64,000 nucleotides of DNA, taken from the NCBI GenBank assembly GCA_001602955.1, contig LVAC01000012.1, forward strand, positions 62,001-126,000, read 5' to 3'. This document shows, in pieces, positions 33,513-41,657 of this stretch (its first letter is position 1; each line of letters starts with the position of its first letter). The notes under the pieces are model-generated. The model made no database searches. It was not told the DNA's origin and saw only the letters and a program-made list of their open reading frames with translations. The position numbers and the translations under genes are program-made. Origin of the DNA: Sulfurospirillum sp001602955. GTDB taxonomy: Bacteria; Campylobacterota; Campylobacteria; Campylobacterales; Sulfurospirillaceae.

Positions 33513-33521
33513 TGCTATAAT
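33513..33521 (+). promoter_or_regulatory. Extended -10 element abutting the response-regulator start
   Basis: TGCTATAAT ends only six bases before the ATG at 33528. Transcription would start at or next to the A of ATG, and no ribosome-binding site is visible, so the mRNA is predicted to be leaderless. Confidence 0.55.
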
Positions 33522-33527
33522 CAAACC

Positions 33528-34208
33528 ATGATTAAAATTTTAATGATCGAAGACGACGTCGAATTGGGACAACTGCTTCAAAACGCGCTTGAAAAAGAGC
33601 AGATCGAAACGCTCTTGACATGTACGCCTTTGGAAGGACTTGTCGCGTTGCAAAACGAAAATTTCGACGCCTTGGTGCTGGATCTCTCTTTACCGCAAAT
33701 CGACGGACTTGAAATTTGCCGTATCGTTCGCGAAACGTTTCCTTCCCTTGCGATTATCATCTCTTCGGCGCGCTCCGATATGAACGATAAAGAGATGGGT
33801 TTTGCGCGGGGTGCGGACGACTTTTTACCCAAACCTTACGATCCTAGAGAATTAGCCTTTCGCTTACGGGCTATTTTACGAAGAGGCACGACGAACGGTA
33901 CGCATCACGAAGCGACATGTCAAACGTTTTGTATCGACGAAGAGCGTCATACGATCACGCGAGCCGATCGCGAGCTACGTTTAACCATGGCGGAATACGA
34001 CATCGTTTCGTACATGTTAAAAAAAGAAGGGTTTGTGATTTCCAGAGAAGAATTGCTCTTAAACATCGGTTCGATCAAATACGAAAGCAGTCTAAAAAGC
34101 ATCGACGTGATTATGGGTAGAATTCGCCAAAAAATAGGCGATGATCCTAAAAGGCCGCGTTTTATCGTCTCCGTAAGAGGAGTCGGGTATAAATTCGTCA
34201 ATGCGTAA
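33528..34208 (+). CDS. OmpR-family response regulator
   Basis: The 226-residue protein has a receiver domain (acidic pair in MIEDDVEL, phospho-acceptor Asp in LVLDLSLPQIDG, conserved Thr/Ser in ISSARSD and Lys in LPKPYDPRE) and a C-terminal winged helix (residues about 125-225) ending in SVRGVGYKFVNA. It binds DNA and controls genes when phosphorylated by the kinase encoded next. The genes overlap by eight bases. It resembles the regulator at 59142. Confidence 0.9.
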   Translation: MIKILMIEDDVELGQLLQNALEKEQIETLLTCTPLEGLVALQNENFDALVLDLSLPQIDGLEICRIVRETFPSLAIIISSARSDMNDKEMGFARGADDFLPKPYDPRELAFRLRAILRRGTTNGTHHEATCQTFCIDEERHTITRADRELRLTMAEYDIVSYMLKKEGFVISREELLLNIGSIKYESSLKSIDVIMGRIRQKIGDDPKRPRFIVSVRGVGYKFVNA

Positions 34209-35460
34209 AGCTTCTATCTTAACGCTTATCTGCATCTTTTTTGCCTTAACGTTCACGGTCATTAACATCGCTTTCATGATCGAATACAAACGCCAGCAAA
34301 GCGATTTGCGGTACTTTACGTTTCAGCGTTTTATTATGGCGGTTAAAATCTTACACGATCATCCCGACGATCAAGACGCATCACTCGCAAAACTCGGCGT
34401 CCGCATCTCTTTGCTCGATAAACACTTGCTCGATAACGTGGGAGAAAAACTCTTGGAAGATCCGTTTTTTCATATGGTACTTTTTGAAAAGCGACTCTTT
34501 TTCGTTCCCAATCCCCCTCCGCCGCCTCCACCTTTTGCGAAAGAACATACGATGCCTTTTGGTGCACCCATGAAACCGAGGTTTGCGGAAGAGTCGGTTT
34601 TGGAAAATACCGAAGTCTACTCTTCGTACCGTTTATGGATTTTAGGCGGCGTGATTAATGTTTTATTGCTTCTTTTTTTTACGATGGTACTTCAAAAGTT
34701 ACTTCGCTTGCGGCAGCTGAAAAGCGACATTCGGCATGTGGGTGAACGAAAAAAATTTCACCCTATTGCGATTGAAAGCGAAGACGAGTTAGGCGAAATC
34801 GCGGTCGAGTTTAATCTAGCGATGGAAAAGATTCACATGTTAAAAGAGGCGCGAACGCTTTTTTTACGCAATATCCTTCACGAACTCAAAACGCCGATTA
34901 TGAAAGGGAAGCTGCTCTCAAACACTTTGGAAAACAATCAAAAACAAGAACAGATGGAGCGTATTTTCGAGCGTTTGGAAACGCTTTTGGGCGAAATGGT
35001 AAAAATTGAGAAGTTGAGTTCCAACGAATGGGTGCTCGAAGCTAAGGAGTATCGCTTGGTGGACGTGCTCGATCATGCGATGGATTTATTGTTGTGCGAT
35101 ACGAAACGCATTCACTTTCGCTATCACGAAGAAGCCCCTTTGATCAACGTCGATTTTGAGCTTTTTGCGACGGCGGTCAAAAACTTACTTGACAACGCTT
35201 TGAAACATTCGAGCGAAGCGATTGAGGTTGATGTTGACGTGCACGCTTTAACGGTGGGAAGTTACGGCGAGGCTCTTTTGGAGAGTTGTCGCGATTTTTC
35301 ACGCCCGTTCAATCGCACGACGGAAGGATCGAGCAACGGCTTAGGGCTTGGTTTGTACATCGCAAATGCGATTGTCGAAAAACACGGGTTTCGTTTGAGT
35401 TATCTTTACGCGGAAGGGCAGAATTTCTTTACGATTCATTTTGATGCCTCGGTATCATAA
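34201..35460 (+). CDS. Sensor histidine kinase with proline-rich periplasmic region
   Basis: The 419-residue kinase has membrane helices near residues 8-28 and 145-165, with a short periplasmic part that holds a run of seven prolines followed by FAKEHTMPFGAPMKPRF. Then come HAMP-like sequence, the phospho-acceptor helix FLRNILHELKTPIMKG (His near residue 230), the N-box KNLLDNALKHS and the G2 region NGLGLGLYIAN. The usual DxGxG G1 box is not recognisable. The upstream EF-hand protein is also proline-rich; whether the two interact is unknown. The stimulus may be a metal or membrane condition. Confidence 0.87.
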   Translation: MRKASILTLICIFFALTFTVINIAFMIEYKRQQSDLRYFTFQRFIMAVKILHDHPDDQDASLAKLGVRISLLDKHLLDNVGEKLLEDPFFHMVLFEKRLFFVPNPPPPPPPFAKEHTMPFGAPMKPRFAEESVLENTEVYSSYRLWILGGVINVLLLLFFTMVLQKLLRLRQLKSDIRHVGERKKFHPIAIESEDELGEIAVEFNLAMEKIHMLKEARTLFLRNILHELKTPIMKGKLLSNTLENNQKQEQMERIFERLETLLGEMVKIEKLSSNEWVLEAKEYRLVDVLDHAMDLLLCDTKRIHFRYHEEAPLINVDFELFATAVKNLLDNALKHSSEAIEVDVDVHALTVGSYGEALLESCRDFSRPFNRTTEGSSNGLGLGLYIANAIVEKHGFRLSYLYAEGQNFFTIHFDASVS

Positions 35461-35472
35461 CCGAGGCTTTTT
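35446..35472. terminator. Terminator after the histidine kinase gene
   Basis: GCCTCGG and CCGAGGC form a stem that spans the kinase stop codon and is followed by TTTTT, lying between convergent genes. Confidence 0.75.
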
Positions 35473-35477
35473 AGATT

Positions 35478-35834
35478 TTAGACGATGTCTTTGAGTTTTT
35501 CTCTTAAAACAAATGCGGTAAAAGGCTTGACGATATAATTGTTCACGCCTTCTTTGATTGCGGTAAGGACTTCTTGCTTGCCGCCCTCGGTCGTTACCAT
35601 AATAATCGGCGTTTTTTTATACTCTTCCATCGCCCGGAGTGCTCGTACCAAATGCAGCCCGTCCATTCGCGGCATATTCCAGTCGGTCATAATCACGTCG
35701 AATTTTTGATCTTTCGCTTTTTCCAGTGCATCGATTCCGTCTTCGGCGGCCGTGGTCGTATAGCCGATACTGTTGATGGTATTGCACAAAATTCTACGCA
35801 TGGTTGAGCTATCGTCAACAACTAAAAAATGCAT
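35478..35834 (-). CDS. CheY-like single-domain response regulator
   Basis: The 118-residue protein is a complete receiver domain: VVDDSSTMRRIL at the N-terminus, phospho-acceptor Asp in VIMTDWNMPRMDG, Thr in MVTTEGG and Lys in YIVKPFTA. The sequence is close to chemotaxis CheY, which binds the flagellar switch. The start at 35834 has AAGGAT upstream and gives the normal CheY length; a longer frame to 35885 lacks support. No other chemotaxis core gene is adjacent, so it may be a second CheY. Confidence 0.87.
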   Translation of the reverse strand: MHFLVVDDSSTMRRILCNTINSIGYTTTAAEDGIDALEKAKDQKFDVIMTDWNMPRMDGLHLVRALRAMEEYKKTPIIMVTTEGGKQEVLTAIKEGVNNYIVKPFTAFVLREKLKDIV

Positions 35835-35893
35835 CGAGGTATCCTTTAAACTGAGTTTTGATGTTCGTAAGCAAAAAGCGTTCACTCTTGTAA

Positions 35894-35899
35894 ATTATA
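35894..35899 (-). promoter_or_regulatory. -10 element for the CheY-like gene
   Basis: TATAAT on the minus strand sits 60 bases before the start codon, in a very AT-rich 60-base region. Confidence 0.5.
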
Positions 35900-36045
35900 T
35901 AAAAATTTTGTTATATATTTACTATATTAATTAAAGATTTTGTAAAGATTTATTGGACGGGAGGTACAAAAAACGGAAAATGACACATTGTTTATGAAAT
36001 CGGAGTACAATGCGGTTTTATTTTTCAGTAAGGAGAAAAAAAGAG

Positions 36046-36336
36046 ATGTTCAAACGTTTCTTCGCAGTTTTAGTCAGTCTTTTAGTTTTAAGTTCAGGCG
36101 TTTATGCAAGCGGTAGCGCTACAAGCGATACGGTTCAAACCAAAAAACATACGGTTAAAGAAAAAGCCCATAAAGCACCTCAAAAAAACGTCAAACATGC
36201 AACGCATTCCGCATCAAAAGTAGCATCGAAAAATACGCCAAAAGCTCATAAACCAACGCAAAAATCTTCCAAACAAGCCTTAGCCGCGGCTAAGAAAAAG
36301 AGTGTCAAAAGCCATAAGAGCGCAACCGTTTCTTAA
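36046..36336 (+). CDS. Secreted lysine/histidine-rich basic protein (96 aa)
   Basis: The protein has a signal peptide (MFKRFFAVLVSLLVLSSGVYASG) and a mature part made almost only of Lys, Ala, Ser, Thr and His, with PHAPQKN-like and HKPTQKSSK segments reminiscent of histone H1 tails. AGGAG lies ten bases before the ATG at 36046. It has its own promoter-proximal and terminator signals. It could bind nucleic acid, polyanionic surface polymers or metals outside the cytoplasm. I know no specific family. Confidence 0.7.
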   Translation: MFKRFFAVLVSLLVLSSGVYASGSATSDTVQTKKHTVKEKAHKAPQKNVKHATHSASKVASKNTPKAHKPTQKSSKQALAAAKKKSVKSHKSATVS

Positions 36337-36342
36337 GCAAAT

Positions 36343-36390
36343 TAAACCGTTTAGAGTTTTCGTTTTTAGAAAAACTTCAAACGGTTTTTT
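36343..36390 (+). terminator. Terminator after the basic-protein gene
   Basis: AAACCGTTT and AAACGGTTT pair across a 27-base loop and are followed by TTT. Confidence 0.6.
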
Positions 36391-36524
36391 TAAGCAAACT
36401 CACTGTAAAATCCTCTCAATGCACGACGTCTAAGGCTTAGACAAACATAATCGCAACAACCATACTTTATGACTTCTTTTATGTTTTTCCCCACTTCGTG
36501 CCACTTTACATGTAAGGATCTTTT

Positions 36525-37613
36525 ATGCAAAGAAGAACGTTTATGAAAGGCTGTGTAGCACTAGGGGCTAGTTCGGTCATCCTCCCTCAGGTTTCGATTT
36601 TAGAAGCGAGCGAGCCAAAGTCAAAAACACGTATTTTTTTCGTCAAAAACAGTTATAACCTCAAACACGAAAACAAAAACGGTTTAACCAAATTGTGGGT
36701 TCCGCTTCCTCAGGAAACAAGTTATCAAAAAGTGAGCGATTTTAAATTTAGCTCCAATGCAACGAATGCCTATGTGACGGATAAAAACAGCTACAAAGCC
36801 AGAACACTTTACGCCGAGTGGAAAAATGGCGGTGAGAAACTCCTTGAAGTCACCTACACCATCACTACATACGAGCGAAATTCCGACCTTTCAAAGGCAA
36901 CCGCTTCCACTAAATACCCCAAAGATGTTGCACACTACCTCAAACCAACGGCGCATATCCCAACCAGTGGCAAAGTGAAAGAATTAGCCCTTAAAATCAC
37001 CGCTGAGGCTAAAACGCCCCTTGATAAAGCCAAAGCGATCTACGCATGGGTGACGGAGAATATGTACCGTGACAACGCAGTTGTGGGTTGTGGCGTGGGC
37101 GATGCGGGTAAAGCGATCGAGCAGAACATCATGGGCGGAAAATGTACGGACATCAGCTCTGTTTTTGTGGCACTTTTACGAAGTGTGGGCGTTCCTGCGC
37201 GTGAGATCTTTGGTATCCGTTTAGGCAGTTCTCGCTACTCCAAAGCGTGCGGAAGCAGTGATGAAAACGGACTCGCGAAGATCACGGGAGGCGAGCACTG
37301 TAGGGCAGAGTTTTACCTTGATGGCGCGGGTTGGGTTCCATGCGATCCTGCCGATGTGGCAAAAGTCATCTTGACCGAGAAAATGACACTAAACGATCCG
37401 CTCATCAAAGAGGTTCGCGAATACTTCTTCGGCAACTGGGAGATGAACTGGATGGGTTACAACACCGCGCGTGACTTCGTACTTGCCCCAACGCCAGCGC
37501 AAAAACCACTCAATATGTTTGGCTACCCGTATGCAGAAGTGGAAGACGATGTCCTCGACTACTACGCACCAGCGGCATTTGCATACAGTTTTGTCTCACA
37601 AGAAAAACTCTAA
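36525..37613 (+). CDS. Tat-exported transglutaminase-like protein
   Basis: The 362-residue protein opens with a twin-arginine signal (QRRTFMKGCVALGASSV) and has a transglutaminase-like catalytic core: Cys in GGKCTDISSVFVALLR (near residue 207), His in GGEHCRAEFYL (near 265) and Asp in VPCDPADV. It is preceded by a beta-rich region (WVPLPQETSYQKV). Folding before export is implied by Tat. Such bacterial proteins may act as proteases or amidases; the substrate is unknown. The next gene starts three bases after its stop, and TTACATGTAA lies nine bases before its ATG. Confidence 0.82.
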   Translation: MQRRTFMKGCVALGASSVILPQVSILEASEPKSKTRIFFVKNSYNLKHENKNGLTKLWVPLPQETSYQKVSDFKFSSNATNAYVTDKNSYKARTLYAEWKNGGEKLLEVTYTITTYERNSDLSKATASTKYPKDVAHYLKPTAHIPTSGKVKELALKITAEAKTPLDKAKAIYAWVTENMYRDNAVVGCGVGDAGKAIEQNIMGGKCTDISSVFVALLRSVGVPAREIFGIRLGSSRYSKACGSSDENGLAKITGGEHCRAEFYLDGAGWVPCDPADVAKVILTEKMTLNDPLIKEVREYFFGNWEMNWMGYNTARDFVLAPTPAQKPLNMFGYPYAEVEDDVLDYYAPAAFAYSFVSQEKL

Positions 37614-37616
37614 GCG

Positions 37617-37949
37617 ATGAAAAAAGAGATTCTAGGCGTACTAACAGCGCTTCTTTCAGCGGTTGGGGCAACCGCATGCTGTCTGCCTCCACTGCTGTTT
37701 TTACTCTTTGGAATCTCGTTTGGGTTTCTAAGTTTCTTAGAAACCCTCACACCCTTTCGCATACCGCTCTCCTTATTATCGCTCTTTGTTTTGTGGCTTT
37801 CATGGCGCTCTTATGCGCATCATACCTTTACATGTAACCCTCAAAAGAGAAAGCGTTATATCTGGTTTTATTCGATACTTCTAGGCGTTATTTTAGTCGT
37901 ATTGTTGTATCCTGAATGGGTTAATTTATTGATAGGAAATGACGAATGA
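37617..37949 (+). CDS. MerT-like metal transport membrane protein
   Basis: The 110-residue protein has three hydrophobic helices and a vicinal cysteine pair in the first one (ATACCLPPLLFLLFG), as in MerT/MerF mercury importers. A further Cys lies in TFTCNPQ between the second and third helices. It could pass a soft metal ion across the inner membrane. It is followed with a four-base overlap by a MerP-like gene. No merR or merA is present, so mercury detoxification is unlikely. Confidence 0.75.
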   Translation: MKKEILGVLTALLSAVGATACCLPPLLFLLFGISFGFLSFLETLTPFRIPLSLLSLFVLWLSWRSYAHHTFTCNPQKRKRYIWFYSILLGVILVVLLYPEWVNLLIGNDE

Positions 37950-38221
37950 AAAAATGGTTAATACTCCTTTTGCCGTTGATGCTCTTTGCCAAAGAAGAAG
38001 TGGTCATCAAAGTGGCTGAAATGCACTGCCCGATGTGCACCACAGCGGTCAAAAAAGCACTCAAAAGCGTTGATGGCGTGGAAAATGCGAAAGTAACCTT
38101 AGAGACAAAATTAGCCGTCGTTATCGTCAAAGATGGCATCGACGATAAGACATTTTTAGAAGCGGTAAAAACGACGGGATATGAGGGCGCGATGGTGTCT
38201 CGTAAGCGTTTGAAAGAGTAA
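37946..38221 (+). CDS. MerP-like periplasmic heavy-metal-binding protein
   Basis: The 91-residue protein has a signal peptide (MKKWLILLLPLMLFA) and one heavy-metal-associated domain with the binding motif MHCPMCTTAVKKAL. The rest follows the ferredoxin-like HMA pattern (VENAKVTLETKLAVVIV). It would hand Cu+, Hg2+ or a similar ion to the MerT-like protein. The gene overlaps it by four bases. Confidence 0.83.
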   Translation: MKKWLILLLPLMLFAKEEVVIKVAEMHCPMCTTAVKKALKSVDGVENAKVTLETKLAVVIVKDGIDDKTFLEAVKTTGYEGAMVSRKRLKE

Positions 38222-38371
38222 GCAACGATAATGGTTTGCCTTTGCATGTAAAGATTTTAGAAGAGCAAAAAAACCATTTAACTAACCTCTCTTATCTCGC
38301 TATCTACATTCACATGCTAAACTTTCATAAGCCAAAATTCTGGTCAAAATTTTTACATGTAAAGGCGCATC

Positions 38372-38998
38372 ATGAATGAATATGCTTTTCTTTTAGCGAT
38401 AGCAACGGTGTTTATGTTAGGGACGATGAGTCCGGGACCTAGTTTTATCCTAATCGCCAAAACGGCTGTTTCAAAGTCGCGCAAAGAGGGGTTTGGCGTG
38501 GCGATTGGTTTGGGAATGGGTGCTGTGGTCTTTTCGCTTTTAGCCATCTTTGGACTTTACGCTATTTTAGAAACCGTGCCTTTTTTGTACGGCGTTTTAA
38601 AAGTAACAGGAGGGATGTATCTGGTCTATTTAGCCTATAAAATGTGGAAATACGCCGATACGCCTTTAGAGACCACGCTTAGTTTGGAGCAAAAACCCAA
38701 AAGTTTTTTCAAAGCCGTTTTATTTGGGTTTGCGACACAGATGAGCAACCCCAAAACGGCGATCATCATCGGAAGTATTTTTGCCGCGTTGCTTCCCAAA
38801 GAAGTACCGCCTTTTGGAACGCTGTTTATCTGCCTTATCGCGTTTATCATCGATGCTACGTGGTACTCGTGTGTTGTAGGCCTTTTATCGACGCAAAAAG
38901 CGCAAAAGATTTACTTGCGCACGAAGAGATACATCGACAGAATCGCAGGAAGTGTGCTGGGGTTGTTAGGTCTTAAATTGGCGTTTGATAGGGTGTAG
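38372..38998 (+). CDS. LysE/RhtB-family amino-acid exporter
   Basis: The 208-residue protein has six predicted membrane helices, the family N-terminal motif MSPGPSFILIAK and a conserved FATQMSNPKTAI near residue 115. LysE/RhtB proteins export amino acids or derivatives using the proton gradient. TTACATGTAA lies nine bases before the ATG, beside AAAGG. The substrate is not evident. Confidence 0.88.
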   Translation: MNEYAFLLAIATVFMLGTMSPGPSFILIAKTAVSKSRKEGFGVAIGLGMGAVVFSLLAIFGLYAILETVPFLYGVLKVTGGMYLVYLAYKMWKYADTPLETTLSLEQKPKSFFKAVLFGFATQMSNPKTAIIIGSIFAALLPKEVPPFGTLFICLIAFIIDATWYSCVVGLLSTQKAQKIYLRTKRYIDRIAGSVLGLLGLKLAFDRV

Positions 38999-39052
38999 CG
39001 TCAAAAACGGTTACGGTACGTTACGCCGTAAATTGAGTATATAAGGTTTGAT

Positions 39053-39580
39053 ATGAAGAAGATAGTATTGGGTTTGGCGGTTCTTCTGGTTGTTGCGGCG
39101 GGAGTGCTGTTTTTTTTGAAAGGTAAAGATACGTATGCGGGGCAAACTGCTTCGGTGTCGCTAAGCGATGGATTGAACGTTGGCTCGACGATCTCGTACA
39201 CGCTTTTTGATCAATTTGGAAAAGCACATACGCTGGATGATTCAGTTCATACGTTGATTTTGGTGTTTGCAAAAGATACGGGGCATACGGTCAAAGCGTA
39301 TCTTGGAGCACAAGGTGCGGATTATTTAGAAAAGTATCATGTCGCATTTGTGGCGGACATCAGCCCCATGCCCGTGGTTATACGCAATACGTTTGCGCTT
39401 CCCGATCTTAAAACACAACCCTATAGCGTCAATCTCATTTTGGATGGAGCTATAGCTGAAAAGTTTAAAAAAGGTGCGAAAATAGACGGTATTACCCTTG
39501 TGTCTCTCAACCATAAACAGGTCGAAAAAGTAGAATATGTGGGAGACAGTGAAGCATTGAAAAGAGCTATCGAGCAGTAA
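39053..39580 (+). CDS. Membrane-anchored protein with thioredoxin-like pattern, no CxxC
   Basis: The 175-residue protein has one N-terminal membrane anchor (IVLGLAVLLVVAAGVLFFL) and a periplasmic domain whose strand-helix order (YTLFDQFGKAHTLDD, TLILVFAKDT, VAFVADISPMPVVIRN, YSVNLILDG) resembles peroxiredoxin/YtfJ-type folds. The two cysteines of that fold are absent, so redox catalysis is unlikely. I do not recognise a named family. A hairpin terminator follows. Confidence 0.6.
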   Translation: MKKIVLGLAVLLVVAAGVLFFLKGKDTYAGQTASVSLSDGLNVGSTISYTLFDQFGKAHTLDDSVHTLILVFAKDTGHTVKAYLGAQGADYLEKYHVAFVADISPMPVVIRNTFALPDLKTQPYSVNLILDGAIAEKFKKGAKIDGITLVSLNHKQVEKVEYVGDSEALKRAIEQ

Positions 39581-39594
39581 ATATTCATGGAAAT

Positions 39595-39622
39595 GACGGC
39601 GTGATCGTTTCACGCCGTCTTC
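39595..39622. terminator. Hairpin between convergent genes
   Basis: GACGGCGTGA and TCACGCCGTC form a ten-pair stem with a short loop between convergent coding regions. The U-tract is weak. Confidence 0.6.
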
Positions 39623-39629
39623 TTAAAAA

Positions 39630-41321
39630 TTAGTCTTTTTTGTAAGCGTTTCTAGGTGCGGCTTTGGGTGCGCGTCCTGCGTCAGAGCGCGGTGCGCCGC
39701 TTGGTTTGTCCCCTCTGGGTGCACGTGGAGCTCTGCTCTCGCCGCCGTCGCGATTGCCTTTGTATCCGCCGCCTTCTTTGGCAAACGGGTTACGGCTTTC
39801 GCCTCTTGGAGGACGCGCGTCTTTGCTTCCGCCATCACGTGAGCCTTTGTAACCGCCGCTATCGCGTGAACCGCCCTCACGACTGCCTCTGTAGCCGCCG
39901 CCCTCACGTGAAGAACTTCGGTATCCGCCGCTTCTGCTATCGCGTCTGCCGCCGCTTCTTCCGCGACTGTTTTCGCGCTCTTCGATATTTTTGACGACGT
40001 TTTCGAATGTTTTTTTATCCAAACCGATTTTATCCGGCCCTACGGGACTGTTTTCGCGTAAAAGGTTAGAGAGTAGTTTAAGCGCGATTTGCGACATATC
40101 CATCTCTTCTTCCAAAAGGGCTAAAAGTTTGCTTGCGCTGTCGTTAACTTCGGCATTTTTGATCTCGTCGGCAATTTTGACAAGCTTGTTTTCTTTGACA
40201 TCTCGAAGGCTTGGAACCATGCGGTGTTCCATTTTTGAGCCGACTTTTTTACCGATACGTTGCATAGAGTGAAATTCGATCGGCGTGACAAGCGTAATCG
40301 CCGTTCCTTTTTTACCCGCACGTCCGGTTCTGCCGATGCGGTGAACGTAGCTTTCCGGATCAAACGGCATATGGTAGTTGAACACGTGGCTGATGTCGGC
40401 GACGTTCAAACCGCGGGCGGCGACGTCGGTTGCGACTAAAATTTCGATTTGGGAATTACGAAAGCCCTTAATGACGCTTTCGCGTTGGTTTTGTTCCATA
40501 TCGCCGTGTAAGCCTTTGGCCGCATGTCCTACTGCCATCAGTTGCGTTGAAAGGCGGTCGACCTCTTTTTTCGTACGACAGAAAACGATGGCTTTTTCAG
40601 GCTCAAGCGCATCCAAAAGGCGAATCATCGCATCGTCTCTTTCGTATTCGTTAATAACGTAATAGAGTTGTTCGATGTCTTCATTCGTCGTGTGATCTTT
40701 GGGCGTAATGCTCACAAATTGCGGTTCGTGCAAAATCTTGGTTGCAAGACGTTTGATGGGATCGGGCATGGTTGCTGAAAAAAGAAGGGTTTGACGTTCT
40801 TTGGGAAGGTAAGTGAAGATCTCTTCGATGTCTTCTAAAAAGCCCATATCGAGCATTTCGTCGGCTTCGTCTAAGACAACCATTTTAGGGGCAAAACCGG
40901 GTAATTTACCGTTTTTGAGAAGATCAAGCATTCGTCCCGGAGTGGCGACGATGACGCTAGCCCCTTTTTCGATCAAACCGATTTGACGGGAATAGGAACT
41001 TCCTCCGTAAATCGTAACGGTTTTAATACCGCAAAAACGACCGAGCGAATAAAGTTCGTCGCTGACTTGCGTCGCGAGTTCGCGTGTAGGAGTAATGACT
41101 AAAAGTTGGACTTTGTTCAGGTTCGCATCGATCATGCTCATGGTCGGAAGACCGAATGCCGCGGTTTTACCCGTTCCGGTTTGGGCTTGTGCGACGATGT
41201 CGTGACCTTGGAGAACCAAAGGAATGGCTTGTTGTTGAACGGGACTCGGTTCTTTAAAACCGGCCTCGGTAATGGCTTTGAGAATATCTTGGTGTAAACC
41301 GAAAGATTCAAATGTTTGCAT
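39630..41321 (-). CDS. deaD: DEAD-box RNA helicase with RGG-rich tail
   Basis: The 563-residue helicase has all core motifs: AQTGTGKTAAF (near residue 45), PTRELATQV, VLDEADEMLDMGF (DEAD), FSATMP (SAT), VFCRTKKEVD, ATDVAARGLNV and HRIGRTGRAGK. After residue about 440 comes a low-complexity tail rich in Gly, Arg, Ser and Asp (GGYRSSSREGGGYRGSREGG, with repeats), typical of RNA-binding tails in CsdA/DeaD. It unwinds RNA in ribosome assembly and cold adaptation. The gene has a long leader with alternative hairpins. The symbol follows the closest well-known relative. Confidence 0.88.
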   Translation of the reverse strand: MQTFESFGLHQDILKAITEAGFKEPSPVQQQAIPLVLQGHDIVAQAQTGTGKTAAFGLPTMSMIDANLNKVQLLVITPTRELATQVSDELYSLGRFCGIKTVTIYGGSSYSRQIGLIEKGASVIVATPGRMLDLLKNGKLPGFAPKMVVLDEADEMLDMGFLEDIEEIFTYLPKERQTLLFSATMPDPIKRLATKILHEPQFVSITPKDHTTNEDIEQLYYVINEYERDDAMIRLLDALEPEKAIVFCRTKKEVDRLSTQLMAVGHAAKGLHGDMEQNQRESVIKGFRNSQIEILVATDVAARGLNVADISHVFNYHMPFDPESYVHRIGRTGRAGKKGTAITLVTPIEFHSMQRIGKKVGSKMEHRMVPSLRDVKENKLVKIADEIKNAEVNDSASKLLALLEEEMDMSQIALKLLSNLLRENSPVGPDKIGLDKKTFENVVKNIEERENSRGRSGGRRDSRSGGYRSSSREGGGYRGSREGGSRDSGGYKGSRDGGSKDARPPRGESRNPFAKEGGGYKGNRDGGESRAPRAPRGDKPSGAPRSDAGRAPKAAPRNAYKKD

Positions 41322-41423
41322 AATGTATTTCCGTTGTGATTAATTTTTCAAAACAAACTTAAAGTGCGGCGCGGCACAAACTCGTATACATAAAAATTTA
41401 ATGGGGAGCAACCCGTCAATATC

Positions 41424-41476
41424 GTATGTAAAAACCTACATACTCACTGAGGATATCCCAAATCCGGTAGGTTTTT
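41424..41476 (-). promoter_or_regulatory. Leader with two mutually exclusive hairpins upstream of the helicase
   Basis: One hairpin pairs GTATGTA (41424-41430) with TACATAC (41437-41443). A second pairs AAAAACCTAC (41430-41439) with GTAGGTTTTT (41467-41476). They share bases, so only one can form. It could be a cold- or helicase-responsive attenuator, or the terminator of the upstream gene. The rest of the 336-base gap (41322-41657) shows no gene. Confidence 0.4.
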
Positions 41477-41592
41477 GTTGAAGTTCTTTTTTCTTGAAGT
41501 CTTGAATTGGAGACATTATAGTGAAAATAGATTAAAACGAGGTTAATACTTTTTTTAAGGTATACCGCTAAACTTCGAGAAACATTCGTCGT

Positions 41593-41642
41593 ACCGAAAC
41601 GATCTTAGCATCAATCGATGTTTTAAGTAAGATCGTTTCGGT
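41593..41642 (-). terminator. Long hairpin after the formate dehydrogenase-like gene
   Basis: A perfect 15-pair stem (ACCGAAACGATCTTA with its complement at 41628-41642) and a 20-base loop with an inner CATC/GATG pair lie 16 bases after the stop. There is no U-tract, so it may stabilise mRNA or end transcription by another route. Confidence 0.5.
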
Positions 41643-41657
41643 GTCGTACGCAGTGTT

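Noticed and set aside
37617..38221. Mercury-resistance (mer) operon
   Set aside because: MerT- and MerP-like genes are present, but there is no merR, merA or merC and the first gene is a transglutaminase, so another metal role is more likely.
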